Of a stretch of 64,000 bases of DNA, positions 35,125-44,100 are shown in pieces. A program made the position numbers and the translations under genes. Source of the DNA: Flavobacterium tyrosinilyticum (lineage in GTDB: Bacteria > Bacteroidota > Bacteroidia > Flavobacteriales > Flavobacteriaceae). The notes beneath the pieces were generated by a model that had not been told where the DNA came from, searched no databases, and saw only the letters and a program-made list of their open reading frames with translations. The DNA is taken from positions 1,381,383 to 1,445,382 of the forward strand of contig NZ_JAMOKG010000001.1 in NCBI RefSeq assembly GCF_023656565.1, read 5' to 3'. The first letter of the stretch is position 1, and the number at the start of each line of letters is the position of its first letter.

Positions 35125-35728
35125 CGACATACAAAATGCATGGAATAACGAAAAACCTGAAAATGTTGTTCTGCCATCAAACTTAGAAAAGATTCAATCT
35201 GCTAATACGCCCTTAGACAAAATCAGAACAAATCTAAAAAATGAATTTGTCTATCAAATTGTATCCATAATTTTTATGGGAGCAATTCCGATAATTTGTC
35301 ACTTTAATGAACAGATGATTTTTTTATACTATTTAATCTATAGCTTGTTTTTGGCTGTTTGCGTTTATTATTTAGTAAAATTATATTTCTTTTTTAAAAG
35401 ATTGAATGCAACAACATTAAAAACAAAAGATAGTTTGTATGAGACGTATTTTGATATTAGACTGAATATGGAATTGTACAAAACATTTGGCTTCTCGCTA
35501 ACTCCTTTTATCGTTGTGTACTTACTGGGCTTTTATTTTTATGGTCTTTCTGAAAAATCAGGTTTATTAAATCACGAATTTACTAACGGACAATTATTTG
35601 GTTTTTTTGCTATCATTGTTTTTACGGTGCTTTCTATGGGAATTTCTTTAGAATGGTGGGTCCAAAAGTTTTATGGAAAATACGCCAAAGAGATTAAAAA
35701 AGTAATTGACGAGTTGAAAGAAGAATAA
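35114..35728 (+). CDS. Membrane protein, probable anti-sigma factor
   Basis: A 204-residue protein overlapping the sigma gene by 11 bases. Residues 1-55 are soluble and polar (DFNDIQNAWNNEKPENVVLP), facing the cytoplasm. Four hydrophobic helices follow, at about 57-75, 78-97, 125-145 and 160-180. There is no zinc-binding anti-sigma (ZAS) His-x-x-x-Cys-x-x-Cys motif. Position, coupling and an N-terminal cytoplasmic part make a membrane anti-sigma factor the best guess, and this pair order is common in flavobacteria. No catalytic motif was seen. Confidence 0.65.
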   Translation: MDFNDIQNAWNNEKPENVVLPSNLEKIQSANTPLDKIRTNLKNEFVYQIVSIIFMGAIPIICHFNEQMIFLYYLIYSLFLAVCVYYLVKLYFFFKRLNATTLKTKDSLYETYFDIRLNMELYKTFGFSLTPFIVVYLLGFYFYGLSEKSGLLNHEFTNGQLFGFFAIIVFTVLSMGISLEWWVQKFYGKYAKEIKKVIDELKEE

Positions 35729-35729
35729 A

Positions 35730-35767
35730 AACAAGAAACCCATCAGTAATGATGGGTTTCTTGTTTT
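35730..35767. terminator. Bidirectional terminator between convergent genes
   Basis: AACAAGAAACCCATCA and TGATGGGTTTCTTGTT form a perfect 16-bp stem with a GTAA loop. A-rich and T-rich flanks allow it to serve both the probable anti-sigma gene and the T9SS gene ending at 35768. Confidence 0.92.
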
Positions 35768-38700
35768 TTAATTGAATATAATTTTCTTCGTGACTACATG
35801 ACCATTTTCTAGCATTACTTTTACTAGTAAAACCTGATTGCTAGAATGTAAATTTGTAATCTCTAATTCTTTTGCATCTATTTTACTTTTGTTGTAAAGC
35901 AATTGTCCGCCTATAGTATAGATTTGCACTTCTTTAATGTTTTCAGTTCCGCTAACTGCATTGATTACTTTTGATTTTATCGAAACTAAAACTCCATTTT
36001 CTACATTTTCAAAATCATCTGTGCCTAATGTTTTATTGGTATAACGTAATACAAAACGATCTGTAAAAGTTCCGATGCCAGTTTTGAAAGTATAATTTGA
36101 AGCGCGAAGATCTGTTATTGTTCCTGTTGTTTTATCTTCTAGATAAACCGCTTGTTTGTTAAAAAATCCATCTGCGTGATCTATCGAGATTGTAAGCTGA
36201 GTTTCAGCGACTGATTTATAGCCAAGAGGAATTCTTTCTGTATTGTCAAAAGGCAAACTTCTCGCTTGGATAGACAGCTTTTGAGCCTCATTGATAGTAT
36301 AGAAGTCTACGTAAGTGTTTCCTGCTAACGTAACAGCATCATAATTGTAATCGAAGCTGTTCGTTGCGCCTTCTGCGTATCCAATCAATATTTGTTTATA
36401 GGCATCGTCGGTATTGCTTAGATTTAACCATAAGCGGTTTACTTCAATTTCGGATTCCTTTGATGTAGTTTTAAAAAATTGTGAGTTCTGCGCTTTTATA
36501 CGCTGGCCATTATTAAATTTAACTGAAGTAACTTTTGGTTTTATAAAGAAACCTTGCCCTACGCCAATATATCCCGAAGGAGTCTCGCCTCCAGTTGTAG
36601 CCCTTGTTGCTCCAAGCAATGTGAATACTGCATAATCTGGACTACTGTATTTGTAGGTATTGCTTCCTTCCGCTTTTTTTGGCAGCGATACATGCGTCCA
36701 GAAGTATAGTGCTCCAACATCTCCATTATCGGTAATGAATTTTCGGCCATCGATAGCAGATGGGTAAGGGTTTCCGATCAGAAGATATTTATCTGCTGTG
36801 GTTGAAATTGGAATGTCTCCGTTATTAGGTGTTCCAAAGAATTTTCCAGTAAATTCAGCAGGAGTTTCAATGCTAAAAGACTGCGGACCTCTAATGCTAT
36901 AGCCTATCCCAGGTTTCATTTCCATATTGCCGTAAAGATCTGTTGCCCACTTGAAACTAGAAGACCAATAGGAATATTTGTCAAATAAAGTTTCTGGAGA
37001 TAAATCTTTCATCATAAAACCATCTTGTTTTGTTGAAGTGATAGGACTTGACCAATATGTCAAGTCAAAACGGCGAATTTTGGTTGTTCTTTCTATTTGA
37101 AAAGCAGTATTGCTTCCTGTAAACATATTTTTACTTGTAGAAGTTTGAAGAAATGATCCTCCGTCTAAAATTAAAAGTTTTCCTCCTGTACCAACGTTTA
37201 CATTTTCATCAACAGTTAAAGTAACATCTTTTGGAACTGTTAATGTGATATTCGGATTTATGGTACAAGAACAAACTGTAATATCTGACTTTAGTTCTGT
37301 ATTTGCACTTATCACTAAAGAGCTACCATTCGGAATAGTGCCAGTTCCATTGTATATAATATCCGTTTTTGTAAAATTAATTCCAAGATTGGCATCACCA
37401 CCATCTTCTCTTAGACGTATTTCTACTCTAGACTCACTGTTTAAAGGGTAAAGGTCTCCTCCGTTAATTAAATAAGTAGCATTGTCCCATCCATCTTTAG
37501 AAAAGATTAATTTATCATCGATATAAAGCTGAATTGCATCATCATGATTCATATGTTTTAACTGATATAATCCACAATCGAAACCTTTACGTTTGTAAAC
37601 CACAGTAAAATTGTTGTCTGGTACTTGAGAACCTTGCCAAATGGTTGCAGACGAAGGTGATTTGTCTTTTGGCCAATAATTTGTTGAATCAGGATTTAAA
37701 TGAGGATCAACATAATAACCTGCATATCTAACATTTTGTAAGGTTATATCGTTGTTAACATAACCATAAACGTTCCATACTTTGTCTCCATATTCAGTAG
37801 GATTTCCTTTTTGTATGCCAATGAAAAAAGAAACTCTTGAGTCTCCGCCGTCTTCATAATACTCTAGAACAAATTTATGTTGGCCTACAGTTAGATTTTG
37901 TGTAGCGTAATCCATAGTAAAACCGTGACCATTCCATCTTGTTATAACTGGAACAGCTGCATCATCGATGTAAAGTCTTACTCCATCGTCGCTTCCAACA
38001 TCAAAACTATATACGCCAGCTTCGGTAATATCAGCAAGCATTTTATATCGTACAAAGAATCGGTCAGAAGGAGCAGCATCACAAGCAAAATTTGAAGTTA
38101 GACCTGTAACTGAACCGCCTCCAATATTTCTATCAAAGTTTTTGTTTTCAGATACATTTCCTATGTAAGTTGCAATGCTAGTACTTGGTAAAGCTGGATA
38201 TGAAACATTTGGAGGCATGGCAGCATTATTTGCCATTTTATAAACATAGCCAATCCAAGCATTAGATCCAAAAGAAGTTTGATCTCCAGTTGGAGTACAT
38301 GGTGGGGCGGTAACGTTTACAGTTACGGTTGTTGTCGAATAATTTGTTCCATTTGAGATAGTGTATTCAAAAGTTGTTGTTCCAACGAAACCAGCTGTTG
38401 GTGTGAAGGTAACATTTGTTGTGCCATTAACTACAACAGATCCTCCCGTTGTTGGTTGTGTAGCATTAATGGACGCTAATGGAGTATAATTTTCATCGTT
38501 TGCTAAAATTGGAATGTTAATAGCGGTGGCTGAATTTGTATTTGCAGTATCTGGATTAGCAGTGATTAAGTTTGAAGGCTCGACAATACCAGTAAGAGTT
38601 GGTCCAACTTCTCCACCATAATCATGCTTTATTTTAAAATATCCGTTATATAAATTTTGAACAGCGTACGGATATATTCTGATGTAAAATGTTTGATTCG

Positions 38701-39991
38701 TATTGCTTGAAACTGTTGTTCCTGTTGGAAAATTTAGAGTAACTGGAGTATCGGCCCCTTTTACTGCTGTTGTTGGTCCCAAAAGGACTGTTCCTCCACC
38801 AGGGAAAGTCGGATCAGTTGAATAATGTACCTCAAACATTGAAGCACCTTCAGATCCGGATGGAGAATTATATATAAAATTGAATTGTGTAAGCGTTAAT
38901 TTATAATTTGTTTTTGGTGTAATACTCATTTGAACATATCTGTTCAATGTTAATGCTGTTGAACCCCCATTTTCTAATTTTTTAACGTTAAAATAGTCTG
39001 GGTTGCTGTTGGTAATAAATTCAAACCCAGTTCCAGTAATATCATTTCCAGTTATGTTAGGGTCGGTTACAACTGCTTTTGGTTGGGCTAAAATTCCATT
39101 CCAAATAATTAATTTTGGACTTAGATCTGTTACATATACAACGACAGTTGCCGTAGAAGTTCTGGCTCCATTTGTTAGCGTGTAAGTAAATGTAGATGTT
39201 CCCTTAAAATTTGTTGCAGGAGCAAATGTAAAGATGTTTCCGTTCCTGCTAACTGTTCCTTCGGTTGCTGATGGTTGCGTAAAAGTTATACTTGCACCAG
39301 CGGTATTAGTATCATTCGTCAACGGATTAAATGAAATAGTACGTTTTTCTTGTGTAGTCACAAGATCATCATTTGCATTTAAAACAGTTGGATCATAAGC
39401 AGAAACTGTTCCAGTAATTGTTGGGCTAGTGTTTCCTGCTTCTGTAGCAGTATTACGATTCATTAAAAATAAAGGCGAGTTATCGTCTTTACCCGATTGT
39501 AATTTGTAACCGTAAATACGAAGCGTTAATTTTTCTCCAGCGTAAAGAGTTATTTTAGATAAATCTATTGACTTGTTTACTTTGCCAGCTTGAGTTGGTT
39601 CATCTAGTAATAAGGTGCTAGTAGCGAAATCATCTTTAGAATAGCGTACTTGATATCTTTTTACGTACAAATTACCATCTCCTTTATAGGTGAAATTGTA
39701 AGCTCCAAGTTTTATTTTGTATCCAGTTTTAGCGGATACTGTAACCTGAAAGTATTTATTTTCATCTATGCTGAAAGAAAATGGCCAAGAACTTCCTTTA
39801 AAACCTTCCCATTGTATAGGCTGAAATGAGATTCCATTTGCGCTTAGATTTTCAGCAGATACTGCATTACTGTATGCTGGGGTAACATTAGCAGTTGTAG
39901 CACCAGATGGATCGTCCCATTTGACTAAATTAACTTGAGAAACTCCCAAAAAAGGCAATAAAAACAAAAGTAAAAGTAAAGTTTTTTTCAT
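35768..39991 (-). CDS. Giant T9SS type C secreted protein with PA14-like domains
   Basis: A 1407-residue surface or secreted protein. Signal peptide at 1-18 (KKTLLLLLFLLPFLGVSQ). Residues about 202-290 and 479-565 are Ig/cadherin-like domains (NPLTNDTNTAGASITF; IPILANDENYTPLASI). Residues about 585-740 and 747-870 are PA14-like (YSFDVGSDDGVRLYIDD; YQLKHMNHDDAIQLYIDD), which often bind carbohydrate. From about 973 to 1407 comes the module shared with three other proteins here (RRFDLTYWSSP to the end), closing with a type C T9SS signal (QVLLVKVMLENGHVVTKKII). Bases 36024-37079 form a near-identical inverted repeat with 44680-45735. An adhesive or glycan-binding function is likely but unproven. 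Confidence 0.88.
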   Translation of the reverse strand: MKKTLLLLLFLLPFLGVSQVNLVKWDDPSGATTANVTPAYSNAVSAENLSANGISFQPIQWEGFKGSSWPFSFSIDENKYFQVTVSAKTGYKIKLGAYNFTYKGDGNLYVKRYQVRYSKDDFATSTLLLDEPTQAGKVNKSIDLSKITLYAGEKLTLRIYGYKLQSGKDDNSPLFLMNRNTATEAGNTSPTITGTVSAYDPTVLNANDDLVTTQEKRTISFNPLTNDTNTAGASITFTQPSATEGTVSRNGNIFTFAPATNFKGTSTFTYTLTNGARTSTATVVVYVTDLSPKLIIWNGILAQPKAVVTDPNITGNDITGTGFEFITNSNPDYFNVKKLENGGSTALTLNRYVQMSITPKTNYKLTLTQFNFIYNSPSGSEGASMFEVHYSTDPTFPGGGTVLLGPTTAVKGADTPVTLNFPTGTTVSSNTNQTFYIRIYPYAVQNLYNGYFKIKHDYGGEVGPTLTGIVEPSNLITANPDTANTNSATAINIPILANDENYTPLASINATQPTTGGSVVVNGTTNVTFTPTAGFVGTTTFEYTISNGTNYSTTTVTVNVTAPPCTPTGDQTSFGSNAWIGYVYKMANNAAMPPNVSYPALPSTSIATYIGNVSENKNFDRNIGGGSVTGLTSNFACDAAPSDRFFVRYKMLADITEAGVYSFDVGSDDGVRLYIDDAAVPVITRWNGHGFTMDYATQNLTVGQHKFVLEYYEDGGDSRVSFFIGIQKGNPTEYGDKVWNVYGYVNNDITLQNVRYAGYYVDPHLNPDSTNYWPKDKSPSSATIWQGSQVPDNNFTVVYKRKGFDCGLYQLKHMNHDDAIQLYIDDKLIFSKDGWDNATYLINGGDLYPLNSESRVEIRLREDGGDANLGINFTKTDIIYNGTGTIPNGSSLVISANTELKSDITVCSCTINPNITLTVPKDVTLTVDENVNVGTGGKLLILDGGSFLQTSTSKNMFTGSNTAFQIERTTKIRRFDLTYWSSPITSTKQDGFMMKDLSPETLFDKYSYWSSSFKWATDLYGNMEMKPGIGYSIRGPQSFSIETPAEFTGKFFGTPNNGDIPISTTADKYLLIGNPYPSAIDGRKFITDNGDVGALYFWTHVSLPKKAEGSNTYKYSSPDYAVFTLLGATRATTGGETPSGYIGVGQGFFIKPKVTSVKFNNGQRIKAQNSQFFKTTSKESEIEVNRLWLNLSNTDDAYKQILIGYAEGATNSFDYNYDAVTLAGNTYVDFYTINEAQKLSIQARSLPFDNTERIPLGYKSVAETQLTISIDHADGFFNKQAVYLEDKTTGTITDLRASNYTFKTGIGTFTDRFVLRYTNKTLGTDDFENVENGVLVSIKSKVINAVSGTENIKEVQIYTIGGQLLYNKSKIDAKELEITNLHSSNQVLLVKVMLENGHVVTKKIIFN
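36024..37079 (-). repeat. 1056-bp inverted repeat, left copy
   Basis: Reverse complement of 44680-45735. The two are collinear without gaps and differ at only a few positions (about eight residues differ in the protein). It covers most of the shared C-terminal module of the two T9SS proteins, and homology drops sharply at both ends. Confidence 0.92.
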
Positions 39992-40044
39992 GTTAAATGT
40001 TTTCTATCAATTTGTTATGCTGGCATAAGACTTTTCGAACCGCG

Positions 40045-40072
40045 CAAAGATATACACATCTACGAGCTACAA
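40045..40072 (-). promoter_or_regulatory. Promoter of the 1407-residue T9SS protein gene
   Basis: On the minus strand: TTG (complement of 40070-40072), 17 bases, then TATCTTTG (complement of 40045-40052), 54 bases upstream of the start codon. Confidence 0.7.
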
Positions 40073-40100
40073 TTTGATAGGGTTTTGGGAACCCTCATTT

Positions 40101-40130
40101 AATCGATGAATTGTTAAAATAGTCGATGAA
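40101..40130 (-). promoter_or_regulatory. Tandem TTCATCGAYT sites upstream of the T9SS gene promoter
   Basis: On the minus strand TTCATCGACT and TTCATCGATT start 20 bases apart, 29 bases upstream of the -33 TTG. A similar pair lies at 50211-50240 upstream of another T9SS gene. Two direct repeats about two helical turns apart just before the promoter suit an activator such as a LytTR-type regulator (inference). Confidence 0.4.
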
Positions 40131-40397
40131 CTACATTAAAAATTTTAATGTTCGGCAAATATTCTTATAAAATCATGAAAAATATTATAAGAATATTCGT
40201 AAAATAAGAGGCTTTTAAAGACTGTTTTTTGAGTTTTTTGACTAAAAAACGTCAGATTTGCCATAAATTCTTCAAAAACGGAATAATTTATAACTTAAGA
40301 GAATGTGCCTTTTGAGGTGTTAAAAAGGGGAGTAGAGAATTTTAAATAATTTAGAAAAGTTGCAAATATTCTCTTTTTTGAATGCTGAATAATGAAC
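40131..40397. other. Intergenic stretch between the tandem sites and recX
   Basis: AT-rich, no gene. ATTCTTATAAAATCATGAAAAATATTATAAGAAT near 40162-40196 holds an imperfect inverted repeat (ATTCTTATAA/TTATAAGAAT). No clear terminator for recX was found. Confidence 0.4.
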
Positions 40398-40880
40398 TTA
40401 GTTTTCTTCTAATTCTTTTGCTTTTTCGTAAACTAAATTACTTTCATAACCTCTGCGAAGCATATAGTCGCAAAATTTTTTTCGTTTTTTGAGAAGATTG
40501 GTTTCAGAAATAGAATTCCAAGATCTTTCCGCAAGATTTTCAAAAGTTTCAAAATATTCTTCAGAAGAAATTTCTTTCAGAGCCAAGGTAATATTGGTTG
40601 AAGAAATATTTCTTGCTTTTAATTCATTTGTGATCCTGATTTTTCCCCAATGCTTAATTCTGTGTTTGCCTCTTGCGAAGCTGCAAGCGAAGCGAGTTTC
40701 GTTCAGAAAATTTCCTTCAATAAGCTGTACTACAACAATATCAATCTCATCTCGAGTCATTTTTAGGCTGTATAATTTAGCCACAACTTCATCATGGCAT
40801 CGCTCTTGGTAAGCACAAAAGTGCTCTAGTTTTTGTAAAGCTTCTTTGATGGTGAAAGTGCTGTTCGTCGGGTTTTTCAT
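40398..40880 (-). CDS. recX: Regulatory protein RecX
   Basis: A 160-residue cytoplasmic modulator of RecA, made of three-helix repeats. Features are LEHFCAYQERCHDEVVAKL (first repeat), VQLIEGNFLNETRFACSFARGK, HWGKIRITNELKARNIS (the conserved K-x-G-x-x-x-I-x-x-x-L-x-x-x-G/N-I motif) and KFCDYMLRRGYESNLVYEKA. The length is typical. It inhibits or edits RecA filaments. recA is not nearby. It lies between two divergent giant T9SS genes that share an inverted repeat, so it would flip with the segment if those repeats recombined. Confidence 0.92.
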   Translation of the reverse strand: MKNPTNSTFTIKEALQKLEHFCAYQERCHDEVVAKLYSLKMTRDEIDIVVVQLIEGNFLNETRFACSFARGKHRIKHWGKIRITNELKARNISSTNITLALKEISSEEYFETFENLAERSWNSISETNLLKKRKKFCDYMLRRGYESNLVYEKAKELEEN

Positions 40881-40972
40881 GCGTTTTAACGTTTAAATTC
40901 AGTTATGCTCGATTTGTTATAAAATAATTCTGAAATTTGTTAATATTTTATAAAAAGAAATAAATTATAACC

Positions 40973-41002
40973 TTGTGTATTAGGCTAATTTAAATATTTT
41001 TG
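40973..41002 (+). promoter_or_regulatory. Full promoter for the 1612-residue T9SS protein gene
   Basis: TTG at 40973-40975, 19 bases, then TATTTTTG at 40995-41002. The predicted 5' leader is about 150 bases long. Confidence 0.75.
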
Positions 41003-41010
41003 TACGGAAT

Positions 41011-41057
41011 TTTAACATTTTAAATTTCGGCCTAAGATGTCAGAATTTAACATTTTA
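41011..41057 (+). repeat. Direct repeats in the leader of the 1612-residue protein gene
   Basis: TTTAACATTTTA occurs at 41011-41022 and 41046-41057, 35 bases apart, each preceded by GAAT or GAA. They lie downstream of the likely transcription start. Confidence 0.5.
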
Positions 41058-41158
41058 GGGTTCAGCGAATTATCTAAAGAACATTGTTCTTTTTGAAAGA
41101 AATGCCTTTTTTGCTTTAAGCAACCAAAAACAAATTTAAAACAAATACCTACTGTTAT

Positions 41159-44100
41159 ATGATGAGAAAATTACTTTACTCGTTTTTATTCTTCATTTCT
41201 TCTAAATCTTTCTACAAAAGATTAAGTACACCAAGTTTAGGCTTGCTTTGTGTTGGAATGTTTTTTGTGTTTTCAACTAACTATGGGCAATGTGGCTTTG
41301 GAGGTTCACAGTATGGAACTACTCAGTCTATAATTTACAATAGAGATAATGTTTCGGGGAATATAGGGGCTGTTACTTTTAATAACGTGCCTGTAGGACG
41401 ATATGTAGGGGTTAATGTAATTCAGGGGTTAACGTATACAATTACTGCTACATCAAATCAATCTTTTAGAAAGCGAATCACTCTTTTTAATCCAAGTAAT
41501 GCAAGTGTAGGAACAGCAGATGCAACTTCTAATAATGGGAACGTTTCTATTAACTGGACTGCTAGCTTCACTGGAACATTATTGGTAAGAATTAATAATA
41601 GTACAAATTGTAATTCCACAGCGGGAAATAACTCTACCATTACCGTGAGTTATACAGGTGGTAATAATACTGTTGACCAGGTTAATGCGAATGCAGAGGG
41701 AAACAATTCATGGATTGCTCACGTTTATGATTTTTCAGATACAGCTTCAGTAAATCCTCTTACGGATACAAATGCTTTTACTAATGGTAGTTACTTAGGG
41801 TACTTTTTACAACCAAATACTATAACTGGAAACACGACTTCATTCTCTCAAGATTATGGCGGAGGACTTACTCCAAATGTTCCTTTTATTGCGACGGGAA
41901 GTGGTTCGCAACAATTATTTTATGGCGAGACATTTGCTGTACGCTATAGAATGAGATCAACTTTGCCAAAAGGTTGCTATTTTGTTACGGTAAGGGGAGA
42001 TGATGGGGTAAGACTTTTTGTAGATGGTGTTAAGGTTTTTGATGCATGGGTACAACAAGGTCCAACAGAATATACAAACGTATTGGTTTACCTGAATGGA
42101 AATAGTCAATTGCAATTGGATTACTATGATAAAGATGAAGCGAATGTGACTGATTTTAGTATTTATCCAGCCGATGATACAATAAATTCTGTAAATGGTA
42201 TAAATACTGCAGGTCCTGTTTATCGTTGTGCGGGAAGTAATTCAGTTTTAGATGGTTCAGCCATTACTTATCAAGGATCAAATACTAACCCATCTATTAA
42301 GTTTCAATGGCAATCATCACCAGATAATGTGAGTTGGACAGATATTGGTACTAATGGGACATCGGAGAATTATACAGTACCAGCAACAAATCCTACATCG
42401 CAAACAACAGTTTATTACAGAAGAAATGTTACAGGGACGGCTAGTAATGCAGGATCTTGTACTTATAGTACAGAATCAATTGCAGTAATAACAAGTGTAA
42501 ATACAAATCCTACTTTAGGTACAACTATTACAGGAACAGCAAGTCAATGTCCTGCAGTTACAGGACAGGTTTATTCTATTACGACAACGAACGCCACATC
42601 TTTCAATTGGGCAGTACCATTAGGATGGACAATAACATCTGGACAAGGAACTAATAGTATTACTGTAACAACAGGAACTGCGGGAGGAACAATAAGTGTT
42701 ACTGCTACAAATGGATGTGCTGGAAGAACGGCGACAAGAAATTTAGCGGTAACAATGAATGCAAATAATACCGTGGTACTAAATTCAGCTACAGGTACAG
42801 ATGCCCAAACAAGATGTATTAATACAGCAATTACAAACATTAGATATAATACAACAGGTGCGACCGGCGCAACTGTGACAGGACTTCCAGCGGGAGTTAC
42901 AGGAAGCTGGGCAGCAAATGTTGTAACGATAAGCGGAGCCCCTACAGTAAGTTCGGCAACGCCATATTCTTATACAGTTACCTTGAATGGCGGATGCGGG
43001 ACAGTAACGGCTACAGGAACAATAACTGTAAATCCTAACAATACGGTATCGCTGACTTCAGCTGCGGGCACTGATGCGCAGACTGCATGCATCAATACTC
43101 CGATTACAAATATCACCTACTCAACAACCGGAGCAACAAGCGCGACTGTAACAGGTCTTCCATCCGGAGTTACAGGAGGCTGGTCAGGAAATGTAGTGAC
43201 GATAAGCGGTACTCCGACAGTAAGTTCGGCAACGCCATATTCTTATACAGTTACCTTGAATGGCGGATGCGGAACAGTAACGGCTACAGGAACAATAAGA
43301 GTAAATCCAAACAATACGGTATCGCTGACTTCGGCTACGGGCACAAATGGGCAGACTTCATGCATCAATACTCCGATTGCAAATATCACCTACTCTACAA
43401 CCGGAGCAACAAGCGCAACTGTGACAGGTCTTCCAGCCGGAGTTACAGGAGGCTGGTCAGGGAATGTAGTAACTATAAGCGGAGCCCCTACAGTAAGTTC
43501 GGCAACGCCATATTCTTATACAGTTACCTTGAATGGCGGATGCGGAACAGTAACGGCTACAGGAACAATAAGAGTAAATCCAAACAATACGGTATCGCTG
43601 ACTTCAGCTGCGGGCACTGATGCGCAGACTGCATGCATCAATACTCCGATTACAAATATCACCTACTCAACAACCGGAGCAACAAGCGCGACTGTAACAG
43701 GTCTTCCAGCCGGAGTTACAGGAGGGTGGTCAGGAAATGTAGTGACTATAAGCGGAACTCCGACAGTAAGTTCGGCAACGCCATATTCTTATACTGTTAC
43801 CTTGAATGGTGGATGCGGAACAGTAACGGCTACAGGAACAATAAGAGTAAATCCGATCAATACAATTACCTTAACTTCAGCAGCAGGTACAGATGCGCAA
43901 TCTATATGTTTTAACTCAGCAATCACAGACATTACTTATGCGACTACTGGAGGATCTGTAGTTATGACTTCAGGTTTTCCAACTGGACTTAATATAGCAT
44001 GGTCAGGAAGTGTTTTAAGAATTAGCGGAACCCCAAATGTAAGTTCTGCAAGCCCTTATAATTATACTGTTGCGTTGCAAGGCAATTGTGCAACTGTTAC

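Noticed and set aside
36559..36750. Identical 63-codon open frames inside both copies of the inverted repeat (also 45009-45200)
   Set aside because: They are in an alternative frame of the conserved T9SS module and are identical only because the DNA repeat is.
43087..43914. Two long open frames in another frame of the 273-bp repeats
   Set aside because: They repeat with the same 91-codon period as the true gene and have Arg/Asn/Ser-rich composition with no start signals. They are shadows of the tandem repeats.
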